This document shows positions 1 through 7,925 of a DNA stretch of 47,968 bases, one piece after another. This stretch comes from CBDUBH01 sp965365345 (GTDB taxonomy: Bacteria; Bacteroidota; Ignavibacteria; Ignavibacteriales; SURF-24), in NCBI GenBank assembly GCA_965365345.1, contig CBDUBH010000015.1, forward strand, positions 1 to 47,968, in the 5' to 3' direction. A program made the position numbers and the translations under genes. The notes beneath the pieces are model-generated. The model was not told where the DNA came from and ran no database searches. It was given only the letters and a program-made list of their open reading frames with translations. Each line of letters begins with the position of its first letter. The stretch's first letter is position 1.

Positions 1-109
1 TGATGAAATTATTTAACTGAAAAATCCGTTTACACAAAATATTTTACAGACTCTGGAACTTTATTTTCATATACAAATATACCAAAAAAAAATGTTCACC
101 TGAGTTTTA

Positions 110-502
110 CTACGGTGAATGAACTTTCCTCCTTAAGTAATGAACACCGGATTTTTTATAGAATTCAGCTAAAATTTCACAGCTCTCCTCTTCACTGTAA
201 TGATCACGAAGCAGTGCATAACGCAATTTTAATCTATACTGATCTTCACTTAATCTGTTTTGTTCACGGCTGTATTCAATTCTTTCTTTATAAGTCAAAT
301 GATAACAGCAAGCTGATTTCAGCTGAGTAAAAACACCTTGATTTATGCAGTAAAGAATTTGGCTTCCTTCCAGTTTCCAGTTCCCTTTTCTTACGTAAAT
401 AAGATAAGCCTTTTGCAACCTTTTTAACTTCGCAAAGTCTTTCTCTTTTCTTACTCTTGAAAGAAGCTTTAACAGGTTATTTCTACAAACCGGGCATGTC
501 AT
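110..502 (-). CDS. Hypothetical Cys-containing phage protein
   Basis: A 130-residue protein of unknown function. It opens with a CPVC pair (Cys3, Cys6) and has further cysteines near residues 52 and 64-65 (CCYH), so a small zinc-binding fold is possible. The rest is basic and helical. Its ATG follows the stop of the upstream nuclease-like gene after one base (TAA-A-ATG), which implies translational coupling at the distal end of the minus-strand replication operon. I do not recognise the family. The gene is credible because of the tight operon spacing. Confidence 0.6.
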   Translation of the reverse strand: MTCPVCRNNLLKLLSRVRKEKDFAKLKRLQKAYLIYVRKGNWKLEGSQILYCINQGVFTQLKSACCYHLTYKERIEYSREQNRLSEDQYRLKLRYALLRDHYSEEESCEILAEFYKKSGVHYLRRKVHSP

Positions 503-503
503 T

Positions 504-956
504 TTATTCTAACGTCTTTATTAGTTGACTGATTTCTTCGGCTATCTTAAATTCCCAGTTAATCTCTTTTGTATCATCACTTGTATATCTTAACAATTTC
601 CAGCCGTGCATTGTTGCAAGGTTGTATTTCTTTGCATCTCCGGCATATCCTTTGCCTCTTGTGTGACGGCCCTTTGAATAGATCCCGCCTTCGAATTCAA
701 TTGCTATTTTCTTGTCCGGAATAGCAATATCAAACCTAAATCGCCTATCGTGCAAGAACCGGTATTCAGTCACATGATCTATTCCCAAAATCCTTAAAGC
801 TTCACAAATTTTATCTACTTGCGGAGTCTTAAGCGATAGCTTCTTTGGCTTTGTTAATGTAGCTTCACTTGCCTCAAGCCTTAATACGTCTTTTATCGTC
901 CAGTTATTAAATCTGCTCATTTTTTTGTTAGTCTTTGACTTAGCATATTTTCTCAA
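504..956 (-). CDS. Phage PD-(D/E)xK-type endonuclease (Vsr/DUF559-like)
   Basis: A 150-residue protein whose C-terminal half has a restriction-nuclease-like core. It has F-R-F-D-I-A-I-P-D near residue 75, then K-I-A-I-E-F-E-G-G, and later a G-W-K-L-L-R-Y-T strand as in Vsr and DUF559 nucleases. The acidic residues D and E-x-E would bind metal, although the usual K of E-x-K is replaced by E. Basic residues dominate the first 30 residues. It overlaps the end of the upstream gene by 17 bp. The likely role is nicking or resolving DNA during phage replication or recombination; the exact substrate is unknown. An internal Met13 (MSRFNNW) could also be the start. Confidence 0.6.
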   Translation of the reverse strand: MRKYAKSKTNKKMSRFNNWTIKDVLRLEASEATLTKPKKLSLKTPQVDKICEALRILGIDHVTEYRFLHDRRFRFDIAIPDKKIAIEFEGGIYSKGRHTRGKGYAGDAKKYNLATMHGWKLLRYTSDDTKEINWEFKIAEEISQLIKTLE

Positions 957-1308
957 AAGGAAGCTCTAAATCATCTTTCATTTTCCAGAGGATTTTGCCA
1001 TTAATTCTGTAAGCTTCCATTTCCTCATGCTTAATCCCTTTGCTTAGCTGCTCTTTATACCAGCTGTAAGGATAAAGCTTAATCCCGAATTCAAACCAAT
1101 CGGCAATAGTCCAGTTAGGGAATTTCTTGTTTTTCAAAAACCATTTTACAGTGCGTTTTAAGCGTTCAGAAGTCCAGTTATCCTCTTGAATCATCTCAAA
1201 AAGCATAGCCACTTTTTCATCTTGAACCGGAATGCCGAAATTCATCTCAACAAGCGCGATTGCTTTGTTAATATCCTCAGAGGAAGCCCTTTCACCGATT
1301 AAATCCAA
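940..1308 (-). CDS. Hypothetical phage replication-module protein
   Basis: A protein of about 122 residues. An open frame extends to an ATG at 1431 (163 residues), but that start would overlap the preceding gene by 119 bp. A TTG at 1308 lies four bases after the upstream stop (1313) and has a strong GGAGG ribosome-binding site inside the end of that gene, so I choose it. The protein is rich in Trp and Lys (F-P-N-W-T-I-A-D-W-F-E-F-G around the middle of the protein). I do not recognise the family. Its position between the initiator-like protein and a nuclease suggests a helper in replication, for example a helicase-loader or primosome protein, but this is inference only. Confidence 0.5.
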   Translation of the reverse strand: MDLIGERASSEDINKAIALVEMNFGIPVQDEKVAMLFEMIQEDNWTSERLKRTVKWFLKNKKFPNWTIADWFEFGIKLYPYSWYKEQLSKGIKHEEMEAYRINGKILWKMKDDLELPFEKIC

Positions 1309-1312
1309 AGCG

Positions 1313-2203
1313 TTAATTCCCTCCGAATTCAATTGCTTTAAGCATTTCTCCGCGTTTTCGGAATTTATCCGGATCGAACCTGTATTCCATGCGTGATTTA
1401 GCGCTTGATTTATTTTCACTATTTGGGCCATTTCTCTTTGCTTCCTCTTTTTTTATTCCGGTTTCGTATAAAATGCCTCGAACGTAACCAAGGTTTATCT
1501 TGTCGTTTAGGTTCTCTCTTGCACGTCTAAAAGCTGCCTCAACCTTTTGAAGGTCGAATTCTTTTAAAAAATTCTCAATGATCTGAATATCACCTAAATT
1601 CGGAGGCTTTGAGAAATAGTGGGCATAGATTTTCTTGAGTTTTTCTGAATCGGTTTCTTCAGGTTGACCTTGTTTTATTTCACTTTGTTTTATTTCACTT
1701 TCGCGCGCGCGTTCTTCTGCTACTGCTTTATTATTTTCTTTTCTTTCCTTTACTTTACTTTCTTTTGTTAATTTTTCTCCCGAACCATCGGTAAGTTCGC
1801 CCGAACTTTCAAGGATTTCATCTGAACCCTCTTTTTTATTATCTTTTTTGGCTTTTCTGATCCTTGCTTTCTCTCTTTCCTTCATACAGATTTCAAATCT
1901 TTCCTGAAGAGTTTTATTTGTAATTTTGCCTTCTTCGCTAAAGTATATCAGCTCACACTCTTCGACTAAATATTTTATATACTCATCAAATTCAGTTATG
2001 CTAAATCCAAGGGTTTCAACCACATCAGCCTTAACATATTTTTTATTCAGATCTAAAATGCAGCCTTCTGAATCAGCCATGATATTGTTTAATGCCCAAA
2101 ATCTTCCCTCTCCCTCCCAGCCGTATTTTAAGCGGAGCATCTTGAATTTTCCGTTTAAGTGGCTTCCTTTTTCATGCGGGTAATATTCAATGTTATTCTT
2201 CAT
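1313..2203 (-). CDS. Phage replication initiator-like protein (DUF4373 / Lin1244-Lin1753 N-terminal domain)
   Basis: A 296-residue protein. Residues 1-120 match the Lin1244/Lin1753-like (DUF4373) domain known from phage replication proteins: an early F-K-M-L-R-L-K-Y-G-W-E-G-E-G-R-F-W-A block followed by winged-helix-like sequence. Residues 120-190 are a low-complexity, highly charged linker rich in Glu, Lys and Ser. The C-terminal 90 residues (K-K-I-Y-A-H-Y-F-S and F-R-R-A-R-E-N) resemble the DnaD-like tail of such proteins. It probably binds the element's origin and recruits host replication factors. It heads the left operon part, with the next gene starting a few bases after its stop. Confidence 0.7.
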   Translation of the reverse strand: MKNNIEYYPHEKGSHLNGKFKMLRLKYGWEGEGRFWALNNIMADSEGCILDLNKKYVKADVVETLGFSITEFDEYIKYLVEECELIYFSEEGKITNKTLQERFEICMKEREKARIRKAKKDNKKEGSDEILESSGELTDGSGEKLTKESKVKERKENNKAVAEERARESEIKQSEIKQGQPEETDSEKLKKIYAHYFSKPPNLGDIQIIENFLKEFDLQKVEAAFRRARENLNDKINLGYVRGILYETGIKKEEAKRNGPNSENKSSAKSRMEYRFDPDKFRKRGEMLKAIEFGGN

Positions 2204-2328
2204 TATTCTTTTTTAAGTCCCGGGATTTTTCAATTTCGAACATTTTTATCAGATTGCCATTTTAAGCTTCGTACAATTATGCTTAGCTTTTTTCACATTT
2301 CATAAACCGTGACATATTAATTTTTTTA

Positions 2329-2877
2329 TCAAGCTATCACTTTTTGCTTGTGAATTAAGCTTCCTTTTTGATCAACACAAGTATCATTTGAAAACAGATC
2401 TATTTGTTCTCTGTCGCCTAATAGATAAGCCTTAGCCTCGGCTATTAAGTCATAAAGACAGTTTACACATCCGGCCGGAAGAAGATTATTTTCAGTCATG
2501 CTGTCATTGTACGTGGTCTCAGGCTTAAAAGGTGTATTTAGGTTTAACGGGCTGTTTGAATATCTTAATTTCTTCTGAGCCGTAATTACCGCGCCCATTA
2601 TTTTATCTTCAGTTGAATAGGAAAATGAAACCGAAGTAACCGTAACTTTTACAATCTCTTCGTCTGTCATTGGCATTTCGCAAATATCAAGCACGTGCTT
2701 TCTTAAGCTAAGAAAAGCATTGTAAAACGATGGCGCCGCTTTTTCATTTGATACGCATGAATACTCATCTATTAGGCCGTTTTGCTTTTCAATGAAGTAC
2801 TCAAGATGAATCTTATCATCTTTGTTTTTGATCTTCCTAAAAAAGAACTGTTTTGAGTTAACTAAATTTTTATCCAT
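2329..2877 (-). CDS. Hypothetical phage protein near RecT
   Basis: A 182-residue protein that I do not recognise. It has no signal peptide or membrane segment. The N-terminal part is Lys-rich (FFFRKIKNKDDK), the centre is a predicted alpha/beta region, and the C-terminal part contains a C-x-x-C pair (A-G-C-V-N-C) followed by a helix. Its position between RecT and the replication initiator on the same strand suggests an accessory role in recombination or replication. No good ribosome-binding site precedes the ATG; instead three strong hairpins with purine-rich loops lie in the 313 bp upstream. Confidence 0.6.
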   Translation of the reverse strand: MDKNLVNSKQFFFRKIKNKDDKIHLEYFIEKQNGLIDEYSCVSNEKAAPSFYNAFLSLRKHVLDICEMPMTDEEIVKVTVTSVSFSYSTEDKIMGAVITAQKKLRYSNSPLNLNTPFKPETTYNDSMTENNLLPAGCVNCLYDLIAEAKAYLLGDREQIDLFSNDTCVDQKGSLIHKQKVIA

Positions 2878-3190
2878 AGCTTATTTTTTTATTGCTTTTA
2901 ATTCGCCAAACTTTTAATTAGTAAATGTGACATATAACTCCCCCTATATGTCATCCCAAGAAAGGTATTATTTCCGGTAAGAATTAGGCATTACCCCTCC
3001 TTTTCTTACCGGTTCTTTAATTTAAATCAAATCGATTTCATATCTTTTTTTGCTTGCTTCTAAATTCTTTAAGTTTTATTTTCTTTTTCGAGTCCTAAAA
3101 AAACTCAAATTAAGTACACGTTTTTGTTCTAACTCTCCGGCAAGTTAATGCCCTCTTTTACATTACTTGCCGGAATTCTTTTTTTTACAG
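2878..3190 (-). other. Non-coding region with three strong hairpins
   Basis: This 313 bp stretch has no credible gene. It contains three inverted repeats with perfect or near-perfect arms: 2928-2953 (9 bp arms TGACATATA/TATATGTCA), 2974-3012 (10 bp arms CCGGTAAGAA/TTCTTACCGG) and 3137-3173 (arms CCGGCAAG.../...CTTGCCGG). Read on the minus strand, the strand of the flanking genes, each loop holds a Shine-Dalgarno-like purine run (GGGGGAG, AAGGAGGGG, AAGAGGG). On the plus strand only the third hairpin is followed by a T-run. It may be an untranslated leader or a small RNA of the phage-like module. Confidence 0.5.
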
Positions 3191-3445
3191 CTATCTTGAA
3201 TAAACCATCTCAGGCTTATCATTTATTTTAATCGGTTCTTTGCTGAACAGTGTCTCTCCGTTCCATTCAATGTAGTTGCCTGTAACGTCTGTAAACGATG
3301 TTAATTTTAACTCTTCATCTCTATGGAGTTTCTTCTCATAAGTCGCAAAGAATCCTATCAGCTCTCCGTAAGAATAAAGCGCTACATAGTTTTTATCTTT
3401 TTTATCTTGAAGATTTTCATAAGGTTTTGCTGCTTTTTCGTTCAT
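3191..3445 (-). CDS. Small hypothetical phage protein
   Basis: An 84-residue soluble protein with a good ribosome-binding site (AAAGGAG about 12 bases before the ATG). It reads as a small beta-rich fold (N-Y-V-A-L-Y-S-Y-G-E-L-I-G-F-F-A-T) and has no cysteines, membrane segment or recognised motif. It lies downstream of RecT on the same strand, so it probably belongs to the recombination module. I cannot assign a function. Confidence 0.6.
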   Translation of the reverse strand: MNEKAAKPYENLQDKKDKNYVALYSYGELIGFFATYEKKLHRDEELKLTSFTDVTGNYIEWNGETLFSKEPIKINDKPEMVYSR

Positions 3446-3525
3446 CTTTTTATATTCTCCTTTTGTAAAGTTTTTTTTAAGAAGGCGGTTTACTTACCGC
3501 CCGGTAGGTGATCTATGGAAAAATA

Positions 3526-4611
3526 TTATTTGCTTAAAATCTCATTATCCTTTTTGTCAATGGCGTTTTTGATTAGTTCTGCTTCCTCTCCTCCGAACTG
3601 CTCAAAGTATTGTTTGTTGTCTTTTTTGAATTTGTTCCAGGCTTGAATGTTGCCCGAGAATTCATTTATCTGCTTTTCCCAGTACATCGGGTTTTCCTTG
3701 CTCTGTATCTCCTCTTTATCTGTGGGTTTTATCTCATTTGGTTTTGCTTCGTTAATTTTTAAGTCCTTTGATTCACTTACAACATTTGCGTCCTGGATTT
3801 CGCCTGTCTGCTCGTCAACCGAGTATTCGATTCCCATATCTTCGATGTTTATGTTTTTGCCTAACTGATCATCTTTTATCTTTGAGATGTTCTCATCACG
3901 GCCTAAGGCTTGAGCAAATCTTATCGATTCGTTTGTAGTGCGTTTGGGTAGCTTCTTATCTGATAATTCTTTTAACACTGTCTTAATTGCCATTGAATCA
4001 AAATCGGTCTGCCATGGGCCGTTATTAAAAGACTTTGAGAATTTCCTGGCATGTTTTAGAATATCATCCTTGCTTGAGATAACTAAAACCTTTCCGCCGT
4101 CTTTTAGTTCAGCATAAGCGTAATAAGCGTATGCGGCTCCTCTGTCAGTTTTTAAGTTCGGTACGTGCTTAAAAGTTGTGTTGAATCCTTTTTCATAGAC
4201 GAACTCATCATTTTCACAGATCTTATCATAATCGATAAAACTTACCAGTCCGGAGTTGTAAACTAATTTCAGCAGTCCTCTGTATTCAATTTGAAATTGA
4301 GCTTTGCCTCCATATGCGATTAATGAAGCTTCGTGAAGAGGTGAATTAGGCTCCAAGCCTAATTGAGCTGATAACATAAGCCCGCCTAAAACCGAATAAG
4401 GATCACACCTTTGCAGAGCCGTGCTGTTCTTTATTGCCGTAATCGCCATTCTTGTAAAACGGTCTGAGTCGAAATCCTTAGGAAGAGCCATCTTAAAGCC
4501 CGGGGCCTGCGCCTGGATCATATCGAATATGGTTGATTCTCTTTTTTGAACGGCTGTACTTTGGCTTTTTAACTGTTCTTTTGCCTTATCGGCTACTGTT
4601 TGAGTTGACAT
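3526..4611 (-). CDS. recT: RecT family single-strand annealing recombinase
   Basis: A 361-residue RecT-type protein that binds single-stranded DNA and anneals complementary strands in phage recombination. The conserved core spans roughly residues 40-240: a D-P-Y-S-V-L-G-G-L-M-L-S-A-Q-L-G-L-E block, then L-H-E-A-S-L-I-A-Y, the Q-F-Q-I-E-Y-R-G-L-L-K-L strand, and the D-F-D-S-M-A-I-K-T-V-L-K region. The last 100 residues are a charged, variable tail. Its ribosome-binding site AAGGAG overlaps the stop region of the upstream exonuclease gene, with 7 bp between the genes, so the two are co-translated as a RecE/RecT-like pair. Confidence 0.92.
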   Translation of the reverse strand: MSTQTVADKAKEQLKSQSTAVQKRESTIFDMIQAQAPGFKMALPKDFDSDRFTRMAITAIKNSTALQRCDPYSVLGGLMLSAQLGLEPNSPLHEASLIAYGGKAQFQIEYRGLLKLVYNSGLVSFIDYDKICENDEFVYEKGFNTTFKHVPNLKTDRGAAYAYYAYAELKDGGKVLVISSKDDILKHARKFSKSFNNGPWQTDFDSMAIKTVLKELSDKKLPKRTTNESIRFAQALGRDENISKIKDDQLGKNINIEDMGIEYSVDEQTGEIQDANVVSESKDLKINEAKPNEIKPTDKEEIQSKENPMYWEKQINEFSGNIQAWNKFKKDNKQYFEQFGGEEAELIKNAIDKKDNEILSK

Positions 4612-4618
4612 TTTAATT

Positions 4619-5587
4619 TTACTCCTTAAGCTTAAATAAATTATATTTAATGATGAATTTTCTTGCGCCCTGTTTTACTTTAGAGTATTGCTCAAAGATA
4701 TGTGGCATCTCTATCTTTAATTTCTTTGAATCTATCATAAGTGAATCTGAATCTTTTTTCCATGTAGCAATTGCAGAACCTTCATAACAGATGAGTTCAG
4801 CGTCCTGCATTTCATTTTGTAGCGAAATTTTTAATGCGGATTCTTTTTCCTCTAACTGTTTTATCTCATCTCTAATCTTTTTTATCTCACGGATCGTGTT
4901 TAAGGATGTATAAGTTGCTTCAATTATCTTTCCTTCGGCATGTTTTGGATAAGCTTCTTTGATCTCTTTTTCTGTTGCAGGATAAGGCGGAATCTGCTGA
5001 ATAACATGATCAACCCAGAACTTAGCAAGCCTGTCGTTCATCATCTGAATGAACTCTTCATCGCGCTTAACCTCAATGCGTCTAAAATCCCAGCCGTTTA
5101 TAAGCAAAGCAAATTCTCCCCATGAAAGCCCTGTAACATTAAAGTAGTGCTGAATCTGGCAGAAGTAAGGTATCGGGATCTCATCTTCCCAGTTGTCATA
5201 AGAAAACGAAGATGTTGTTTTGATCTCTAAAATCCCGCGTCCCTCGCCGTTTTGAGGTAATATAAGCCTGTCAACATTTGCAAAAAGAAATGGGAAATCT
5301 CTATGGATTCTGATTTTGTTGTCTCTATGGAGTTTCCGCCCGGTCTCCTCTTCGTACCACTCGGCAATGACAGATTCAAGTTTTTTCCCGGCTTTCATCT
5401 TTGCGTTCTCTTCAATCTGTATGATCTCTTGAGAGATCTTCTCCTCATAAACTTCCCTCGGGGTTCTCCACTTTGATAATCCTAAAATTGCCGCTACGTC
5501 ACTTCCGCCGATACCGGATTTTCTTTCTTTAAGCCAAGTCTCATGGCTCATCTCTAAAGTTGATTTGTACGAGATTGCTTTTTCCAT
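4619..5587 (-). CDS. YqaJ-like phage recombination exonuclease
   Basis: A 322-residue nuclease of the YqaJ / lambda-exonuclease group, which resects double-stranded ends to feed RecT. The N-terminal signature G-I-G-G-S-D-V-A-A-I-L-G (about residues 26-37) is typical of YqaJ proteins. The catalytic PD-(D/E)xK elements are visible as F-A-N-V-D-R-L and G-I-L-E-I-K-T-T, followed by the conserved Q-I-Q-H-Y segment. A coiled coil (I-R-E-I-K-K-I-R-D-E-I-K-Q-L-E-E-K) occupies about residues 220-255. It sits directly upstream of recT on the same strand. Confidence 0.9.
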   Translation of the reverse strand: MEKAISYKSTLEMSHETWLKERKSGIGGSDVAAILGLSKWRTPREVYEEKISQEIIQIEENAKMKAGKKLESVIAEWYEEETGRKLHRDNKIRIHRDFPFLFANVDRLILPQNGEGRGILEIKTTSSFSYDNWEDEIPIPYFCQIQHYFNVTGLSWGEFALLINGWDFRRIEVKRDEEFIQMMNDRLAKFWVDHVIQQIPPYPATEKEIKEAYPKHAEGKIIEATYTSLNTIREIKKIRDEIKQLEEKESALKISLQNEMQDAELICYEGSAIATWKKDSDSLMIDSKKLKIEMPHIFEQYSKVKQGARKFIIKYNLFKLKE

Positions 5588-5680
5588 TTTTTTGCCCTAA
5601 ATTTTGTTCGTTGATACTACTTAATATTAAAGGCTCTATCTTTGCTTTTGCCCCAAAGCTTATTTTAGAGCCTTTCTTTT

Positions 5681-5992
5681 TTAATCTTCAAAATATCCGT
5701 CCCGCTTTAAGTCACAAAGTTCATCGTAATGGCTGTCTTCTGCCTCTTCTTCTAAATCTTGAGAGGTTTTTCGTCCTGAGCTGCAGCATTTTGATAGTTC
5801 ACCTTTTTCGTAATCACTCTTGCAGCAGTCTGAAACCCAATCACCGTTTAATTGAATAGGTGTGCAAGCCTCTCCGCAATCATCACAGATAAGTTCGGCT
5901 TCAAAGTCTTTTAAGCACTCAGAGCAAAACTCGTCTTCATAATCCCCTGAGGTGTAAAGAGATTCAAGGTAAGAATCATAATCAATTGCCAT
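5681..5992 (-). CDS. Small acidic zinc-ribbon-like protein
   Basis: A protein of about 103 residues, very acidic, with many paired cysteines: C-S-E-C, C-D-D-C, a C-C-K pair and a C-C-S pair. These suggest one or two zinc-binding knuckles. An upstream GTG at 6007 would add five residues, but the sequence there (GAGGGAT) is a good ribosome-binding site for the ATG at 5992, so I use the latter. It lies upstream of the exonuclease in the same direction. Such small Cys-rich proteins are common in early phage operons; the function is unknown. Confidence 0.6.
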   Translation of the reverse strand: MAIDYDSYLESLYTSGDYEDEFCSECLKDFEAELICDDCGEACTPIQLNGDWVSDCCKSDYEKGELSKCCSSGRKTSQDLEEEAEDSHYDELCDLKRDGYFED

Positions 5993-6233
5993 TGTTTTAT
6001 CCCTCACTTTTTTAATTTCTGTGTATGTAGATAATTACTTTCATCTAATGCTTTGCTAGTTTTCTTTTTTGCTGAATAACCGAACGGAACAAGACTTTTA
6101 CAGCTATTTTGATATAGTTTAGCATTAAGTACTTTGTTCTTACTACTTTTCTTGAATAGAATTTCTTTGTGTAGCATTCAAGCATTACTAAATCTTTTGA
6201 ATAAGGAAGTATGTTTAACCGCATTTATTTCCT

Positions 6234-6431
6234 TTATCCTCTTATATGGAGTTTTGAGTTTATATAGTTCTCAAGATCAACCAGTCTGAACATCTTTCTT
6301 TCCTTTCCTCTTATCACTTCCTTTACAAAAGGGATTTTGTTCTCCTTTACCGTAATCCAGAAGTATTTTCTGTCTCGCCGCAGAAATCTTTGAGCTTCTT
6401 TTTCGGTTAATATTTGAGTCTGTAAATACAT
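6234..6431 (-). CDS. Excisionase-like / winged-helix DNA-binding protein
   Basis: A 65-residue basic protein with an MerR/excisionase-type layout: I-L-T-E-K-E-A-Q-R-F-L (first helix), R-D-R-K-Y-F-W (recognition helix area), a wing G-K-E-R-K-M-F-R, and L-V-D-L-E-N-Y-I at the end. This pattern is typical of helix-turn-helix domains of the Xis/HTH_17 kind. It could be the excisionase partner of the integrase at 30.6 kb or a transcription factor of the early operon. About 225 bp of AT-rich DNA with no gene separates it from the zinc-ribbon gene. Confidence 0.6.
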   Translation of the reverse strand: MYLQTQILTEKEAQRFLRRDRKYFWITVKENKIPFVKEVIRGKERKMFRLVDLENYINSKLHIRG

Positions 6432-6466
6432 ATCGCTTTAGCTTCAAAAATTGTTTGTGTTACTTT

Positions 6467-6814
6467 TTAACTGAATAAGGTTTCGTTTACCGAATAGATC
6501 GTGTTCTCTCTTTTTGTAAGAGGATTAAATATTTTATCAACTTCTTTTATGTGTCCGGCGTCTTTTAAGTTTTTAATCCTGGAGCTTACCTGATTTATCG
6601 GGAGCCTTAAGAAATCCACCACCTCAAGGCATGTGCATTTTTTCAGTTGAGCTATCGCGTTAAATACTACCCGTTTTTTTTCAGGTAAACTTATCTGCAG
6701 TTGTCTAAAAGCTTCACCTCTGCAATCTTGAGCTATCGATTCATTTGGGCTGGAGAAATACTCTTTAATTGAGATCTCTTCATCAAATAGGCTTAGTGTT
6801 TCGTTGTCTTGCAT
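6467..6814 (-). CDS. Winged-helix DNA-binding protein
   Basis: A 115-residue protein. From about residue 45 it has a clear winged-helix pattern: K-R-V-V-F-N-A-I-A-Q-L (helix 1), C-T-C-L-E-V-V-D-F-L (helix 2), P-I-N-Q-V-S-S-R-I-K-N-L-K-D-A-G-H-I (recognition helix), and a wing ending in Y-S-V-N. The first 40 residues are acidic and variable. It resembles phage and archaeal MarR-like replication or regulatory proteins. Its place in the early operon suggests control of that operon. Confidence 0.6.
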   Translation of the reverse strand: MQDNETLSLFDEEISIKEYFSSPNESIAQDCRGEAFRQLQISLPEKKRVVFNAIAQLKKCTCLEVVDFLRLPINQVSSRIKNLKDAGHIKEVDKIFNPLTKRENTIYSVNETLFS

Positions 6815-6881
6815 TGTTTTTACTTCTCCTGATTAGAAAAAAAATTGTTTGAATTTTAATCAGATAGATTTATTTTTCAGC

Positions 6882-7127
6882 TTATGCTGCCTGTTTTTTA
6901 AGTTTTTTTAATTGATAGAGTTCAAACTCCAAGGCGATAAAGTCGAGCATGGTTCTGTTATTATTATTAATTCCATGGCTCATATTGGGAACTGTTCTTG
7001 TGGTTTTTCTGACTTTTAAGTGCCGTTCACAGAAGTATTCTAAGGTTAATCCGGCGTCTTCAATTGCGCGGATTCTTTCTTTGGGAGTTAGTTTGACAAA
7101 ATCTCTCTTTGTAATTATATTGGGCAT
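6882..7127 (-). CDS. Small basic protein, first gene of the leftward operon
   Basis: An 81-residue basic helical protein (P-K-E-R-I-R-A-I-E-D-A-G-L-T-L-E-Y-F near residues 15-32; a Lys-rich tail L-K-K-L-K-K-Q-A-A). I do not recognise the family. It is the first gene read leftward from the repressor intergenic region, the position where phages often place a Cro- or CII-like regulator, but no obvious helix-turn-helix can be read with confidence. Confidence 0.55.
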   Translation of the reverse strand: MPNIITKRDFVKLTPKERIRAIEDAGLTLEYFCERHLKVRKTTRTVPNMSHGINNNNRTMLDFIALEFELYQLKKLKKQAA

Positions 7128-7167
7128 TGTCTTAACTCGTTTAATTGTTTAATAATTTTAATTTCTA

Positions 7168-7254
7168 AAGTAAATATATACTTAAAACTACTTATTTGTC
7201 AAGTAATTTACTTAAAAATCGTTTTATATTTATAAAGTATTCTTATAAGTACTT
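7168..7254. promoter_or_regulatory. Operator cluster with AAGTA half-sites
   Basis: The divergent gap between the leftward early operon and the repressor holds several inverted repeats of one half-site. 7168-7183 is AAGTA-6bp-TACTT, 7201-7213 is AAGTAA-T-TTACTT (perfect 13-bp palindrome) and 7247-7254 is AAGTACTT. Further ACTT/AAGTA words occur at 7188-7191, 7235-7239 and 7261-7264. This is the arrangement expected for repressor operators controlling both directions. Binding by the 7270-7905 protein is inferred. Confidence 0.6.
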
Positions 7255-7269
7255 GTTTTTACTTGATTT

Positions 7270-7905
7270 ATGAAAGAAAAAAAATTTTCTAGAGATGAAA
7301 TAAAAGAAGCTATTTACCGAAAGTTCAGCACTTTTGAGGAAATTGCAGAGTTATTGGGAATGTCTGTCCAAAATGTATCTGATAATATTGGAAGGCAATC
7401 ACCAAAATTTTTAGCAAAGTTAGAAAGCTTAGGGGTTAAGCTTCCTGAAAAAAGAGAAGACGAATCATTAAAAAAAATAAAAGAAAAATTAAGCGCGTTT
7501 GATTTAGTTGAAGTACCTGTTTACGCATCAGTTAAGGCCGGAACCGCCGCGCCTGTCTTTGAAACCGAACCAGTAGAATTTATTCATTTACCAAAGAATG
7601 GAAAGGGGCGCTTTGGCGTGGTTGTAGATGGTGATAGCATGTCACCGTTTATTAATCATGGTGATACAATTGTGGTAGATCCGGATATTGAGGCGTTAAA
7701 CAGAGATGTTTGTTTAGTTGCAATAGATGATGATATGCAGTACACGCTTAAACAAGTGTTAATAGATGCTGATACAGTTGTATTGAAGCCAGCCAATCCG
7801 GCGTTTAGTTCAACTACTGTTAAAAGATCTCTTATCAAACAAATGCTTCCTGTTGTGGGCCATTACAGGAACAGAAATCAGATGAGGATGAATATTAGCT
7901 TTTAA
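7270..7905 (+). CDS. LexA/CI-like repressor with S24 peptidase domain
   Basis: A 211-residue phage-type repressor. Residues 5-60 form a helix-turn-helix domain (F-E-E-I-A-E-L-L-G-M-S-V-Q-N-V-S). The C-terminal half is an S24/LexA self-cleavage domain: the Ala-Gly cleavage site in S-V-K-A-G-T-A, the catalytic Ser in G-D-S-M-S-P-F-I, and the catalytic Lys in Y-T-L-K-Q-V. It should hold the element silent by binding the AAGTA operators just upstream, and be inactivated by RecA during DNA damage. It is transcribed away from the early operon, as in many temperate phages. Confidence 0.88.
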   Translation: MKEKKFSRDEIKEAIYRKFSTFEEIAELLGMSVQNVSDNIGRQSPKFLAKLESLGVKLPEKREDESLKKIKEKLSAFDLVEVPVYASVKAGTAAPVFETEPVEFIHLPKNGKGRFGVVVDGDSMSPFINHGDTIVVDPDIEALNRDVCLVAIDDDMQYTLKQVLIDADTVVLKPANPAFSSTTVKRSLIKQMLPVVGHYRNRNQMRMNISF

Positions 7906-7925
7906 TAATATACCTTGGGGGTTCT

